This document shows, in pieces, positions 62,094 to 64,000 of a DNA stretch of 64,000 nt; the first letter of the stretch is position 1; each line of letters opens with the position of its first letter. Made by a program: the position numbers and the translations under genes. Origin of the DNA: Pseudomonadales bacterium (GTDB lineage Bacteria > Pseudomonadota > Gammaproteobacteria > Pseudomonadales > Azotimanducaceae); contig JAJEIQ010000055.1 in NCBI GenBank assembly GCA_022827905.1, positions 32,940-96,939 on the forward strand. The letters run 5' to 3'. A model generated the notes under the pieces. The model was not told the origin of the DNA and did not search any database. It saw only the letters and a program-made list of their open reading frames with translations.

Positions 62094-62786
62094 ATGCCGG
62101 ACCGGCAGCAACTCGAAGCGGGTTTGCAGCGCCAGTTGGATGCTTTGGGCGACCGTGCGCCCGCAGGTTGGAAGGTGGGCCTCACCTCGGGAGCCGCCCG
62201 GGACAGCATGGGCGAGGGCTTTCGGCCGTTCGGCCACATCCTGCCTGATCGGGTGTTCGACAGCGGTGCGCGCATCCCCTTGGCTGGGCTACGAACGCCC
62301 GGCATCGAGAACGAACTCTGCTTCCGGCTCGGCGGGGCGCTGGAAGGCCCGGTGAGCCGCCGTCAAGTGCTGGATGCGGTGGCGTCCGTGGCCCCGGCTT
62401 TTGAACTCATAGAACGCCGTCTACCGGCGGGCGCCGGCCAAGTGGCGCATCTCGCTGACAATCTGGCCCAGTGGGGCATCGTGGTCGGGGAGGAACGGCA
62501 GCTTGATTGGGAGGGCTCGCCGTTCCCGGCCATTGCCGTGGCCCTGCGTCGGGATGGGGAGGAGGTGCAGCGGGTTGCCGCCGCCGGCCACATTGACGAC
62601 CACTTTGCGTCCATTGCGGCGCTCGCGGCCCAACTGGCCCGCTTTGATCGTTGTCTGGACGCCGGGGCGCGGATCATCACCGGCTCCTTCACCAAGCAGG
62701 CCGTGGCCGGTCCCTGCCGCTACGAAGGCGACTTCGATGTCGGTGCGGCTCAGGGTCTCGGCCAAGTTGTCATGGAGTATGTATGA
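62094..62786 (+). CDS. 2-keto-4-pentenoate hydratase (MhpD)-like protein
   Basis: 230 residues from ATG 62094, after TTGGAG. GWKVGLTSGAARDSMGE, ENELCFRLGG (metal-binding E..E) and DDHFASIAALAAQLAR fit the FAH/MhpD hydratase family; GSFTKQAVAGPC is the late glycine motif. Hydrates 2-hydroxydienoates formed by aromatic ring cleavage. Overlaps the next gene by 4 bp. Confidence 0.87.
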   Translation: MPDRQQLEAGLQRQLDALGDRAPAGWKVGLTSGAARDSMGEGFRPFGHILPDRVFDSGARIPLAGLRTPGIENELCFRLGGALEGPVSRRQVLDAVASVAPAFELIERRLPAGAGQVAHLADNLAQWGIVVGEERQLDWEGSPFPAIAVALRRDGEEVQRVAAAGHIDDHFASIAALAAQLARFDRCLDAGARIITGSFTKQAVAGPCRYEGDFDVGAAQGLGQVVMEYV

Positions 62787-63745
62787 AGATTCTGGTGCTG
62801 CCGGGTTTGACGCTGCCGTTCGTTCCTGCCGCCGACCTAGGGCGCATGGCCGAAGCGGGCGGCGGCGCCAGGGTGGTGGTTCGGGACTTCGCCGAGGCGG
62901 ACCAGGACATCGGTGATGCGGACGTGGTGCTGGGCTTCATCTCCCGGCGGCTGTTCCGGCAAGCTCACAAGCTGCGTTGGCTGCATGCCATCGCCTCCGG
63001 GGTGGATGCGCTGCTGTTCGACGAGTTCCGCAACAGCGAGGTCATCCTGACCAGCGAGAAGGGCTTGGTTGGCGAGCACTTGGCCGACCATGCGTTCGGC
63101 CTGCTGCTGATGCTCACCCGCCAGTTGGCCACGGCCCATCGCTTAGGTGCCGAGTGCTGGAATCACCGGCCCGAGATGCGGGCCCAGGAAATCGAACTGA
63201 CCGGCGCCACCATGGGACTGTACGGCTTTGGCGGCACGGGCCGGGCCATGGCTCGGCGGGCGGCCGCCTTCGGCATGAACGTCATTGCCATGGATCGGGA
63301 CGCGGTGCCTGCATCGCCGGAGGTGCAGCGGGTGGAAGGGCCGGATTTCTTTGACGAGCTGCTGGCGCGTTCGGATGTGCTGGCCATCTGCGTGCCACTG
63401 ACGCCGGAGACCCGCAACAAGTTCAACCGCGACGCCTTCCGCGCCATGAAGGACTCCGCCTTCCTGGTCAATGTCACTCGTGGCGAGGTGATGGTGGAGG
63501 ACGATCTGGTGGAGGCGTTGGCCAGCGGCCAAATTCGCGGGGCGGCCTTGGATGTCGCCCCCCGCGAACCCCTGCCCGGGGACAGTCCGCTGTGGTCCAT
63601 GCCCAACGTGGTGATGACGCCTCATACCGCCGGAGCCAGCCAGTTTCGGGCCGCCCGCAACATCGACCGCTTTGTGGAGAACCTTAAGCGCCTGCGGCGC
63701 GGTGAGCCGCTTGAAGGCGTTATCGACAAGCAGTTGGGTTATTGA
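62783..63745 (+). CDS. D-2-hydroxyacid dehydrogenase
   Basis: 320 residues from ATG 62783 (ATGA overlap with the hydratase). NAD site LYGFGGTGRAMARRAAAFG; NVTRGEVMVEDDLVEAL holds the conserved Arg, APREPLPGD a Glu, and MTPHTAGAS the catalytic His. Would reduce a 2-keto acid, perhaps one made by the neighbouring hydratase. Confidence 0.9.
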   Translation: MKILVLPGLTLPFVPAADLGRMAEAGGGARVVVRDFAEADQDIGDADVVLGFISRRLFRQAHKLRWLHAIASGVDALLFDEFRNSEVILTSEKGLVGEHLADHAFGLLLMLTRQLATAHRLGAECWNHRPEMRAQEIELTGATMGLYGFGGTGRAMARRAAAFGMNVIAMDRDAVPASPEVQRVEGPDFFDELLARSDVLAICVPLTPETRNKFNRDAFRAMKDSAFLVNVTRGEVMVEDDLVEALASGQIRGAALDVAPREPLPGDSPLWSMPNVVMTPHTAGASQFRAARNIDRFVENLKRLRRGEPLEGVIDKQLGY

Positions 63746-63770
63746 GCCGTCAGCATGAACCGCCTAATCC

Positions 63771-63855
63771 AATGCGAGGGCGCGAACCTTCGGTTCGTTA
63801 TTCCCTCGCTCCGAGAGGCTGGCATCAAGCGGGGGCAGGATGCCCTCGCACCGAT
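63771..63855. repeat. Degenerate GAGGGC palindromes
   Basis: GCGAGGG..CCCTCGC around a GAACC-TTC-GGTTC inner hairpin (63773-63812), and GGGGGCAGGATGCCCTCGCA (63831-63850). Same family as the clusters near nadK, more decayed. Confidence 0.6.
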
Positions 63856-63860
63856 CAACG

Positions 63861-64000
63861 CTAGTGTGCTGTCGCTAAATTGTCATTACATTCCTCAAGC
63901 GCCTCCCTGGCGCGCCGGATGCTGGCGAGGATCCTCTCGCCGGACTTGCGCCAGACGTAGCGCTTGGGGTTGAGGTTGTGCTCCGCCAGGTAGCCGTTGA
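63861..64000 (-). mobile_element. IS630-family transposase, C-terminal 45 residues (continues beyond the window)
   Basis: Minus frame ending at TAG 63863-63861 reads GYLAEHNLNPKRYVWRKSGE then RILASIRRAREALEE, the usual end of IS630 transposases. The rest lies past base 64000. The TAG stop with TA nearby fits the family's terminal region, but the inverted repeat was not identified. Confidence 0.72.

Overview
The window looks like the chromosome of a GC-rich, aerobic gammaproteobacterium, possibly marine or host-associated. The reasons are a gammaproteobacterial-type MoxR/Bat operon with DUF58 and DUF4381 proteins, a PepN aminopeptidase, a selA-selB-selC selenocysteine locus, a large TonB-dependent receptor, and many dispersed GAGGGC palindromes. 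The taxon is inferred from gene content only.

1-18.7 kb is a catabolic region. It holds two Baeyer-Villiger-type flavin monooxygenases (the first cut by the window edge), a D-aminoacylase-type amidohydrolase, an epoxide-hydrolase-like alpha/beta hydrolase, a class C beta-lactamase-fold serine hydrolase, a DUF5916 outer-membrane protein, a TonB receptor, an SDR, a PTGR-type enone reductase, a remnant of a TIM-barrel amidohydrolase, a GPH/MelB-type transporter and two PhyH-type dioxygenases. Together they suggest uptake and stepwise oxidation/hydrolysis of a cyclic or ketone-bearing organic substrate.

18.87-44.3 kb is a roughly 25.4-kb genomic island in the 3' end of selC (tRNA-Sec). A perfect 21-bp direct repeat of the tRNA 3' end bounds it (18866-18886 and 44295-44315), and a P4-type integrase sits next to the intact tRNA. 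Its cargo is, in order: an extended -10 promoter with a RES/MbcA-type toxin-antitoxin pair; a hairpin-rich non-coding stretch followed by a LOTUS-NTPase-PRTase giant protein, a DGQHR protein and an HNH nuclease, which I consider the best candidate for an undescribed system; a dndBCDE DNA phosphorothioation operon with a Dnd-associated methyltransferase whose C-terminal domain also occurs as a free protein; and a divergent four-gene module (PLD-helicase, small protein, CxC-hook SMC-like ATPase, small protein) resembling the PbeABCD type of phosphorothioation-linked restriction. At 38.07 kb a copy of the island's left end marks an internal junction. The remaining 6 kb holds a second tyrosine recombinase operon, small orphan genes, and the C-terminal scrap of another integrase. 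The selC site therefore appears to have received more than one element.

44.3-64 kb is core chromosome: selC, a small coiled-coil membrane protein (near-duplicate of one at 16.3 kb), selB, selA, nadK, a MocA-like cytidylyltransferase with xdhC, pepN, a six-gene MoxR/VWA (Bat) operon, an amidohydrolase, a hydratase/dehydrogenase pair, and the 3' end of an IS630-type transposase at the right edge.

How the island may work: DndB-E, with a cysteine desulfurase supplied from elsewhere, would place sulfur in the DNA backbone. The divergent helicase/SMC module would act on unmodified DNA, and the LOTUS-NTPase-PRTase/DGQHR/HNH module and RES pair would add further layers of phage defence. These roles are inferred from family knowledge.
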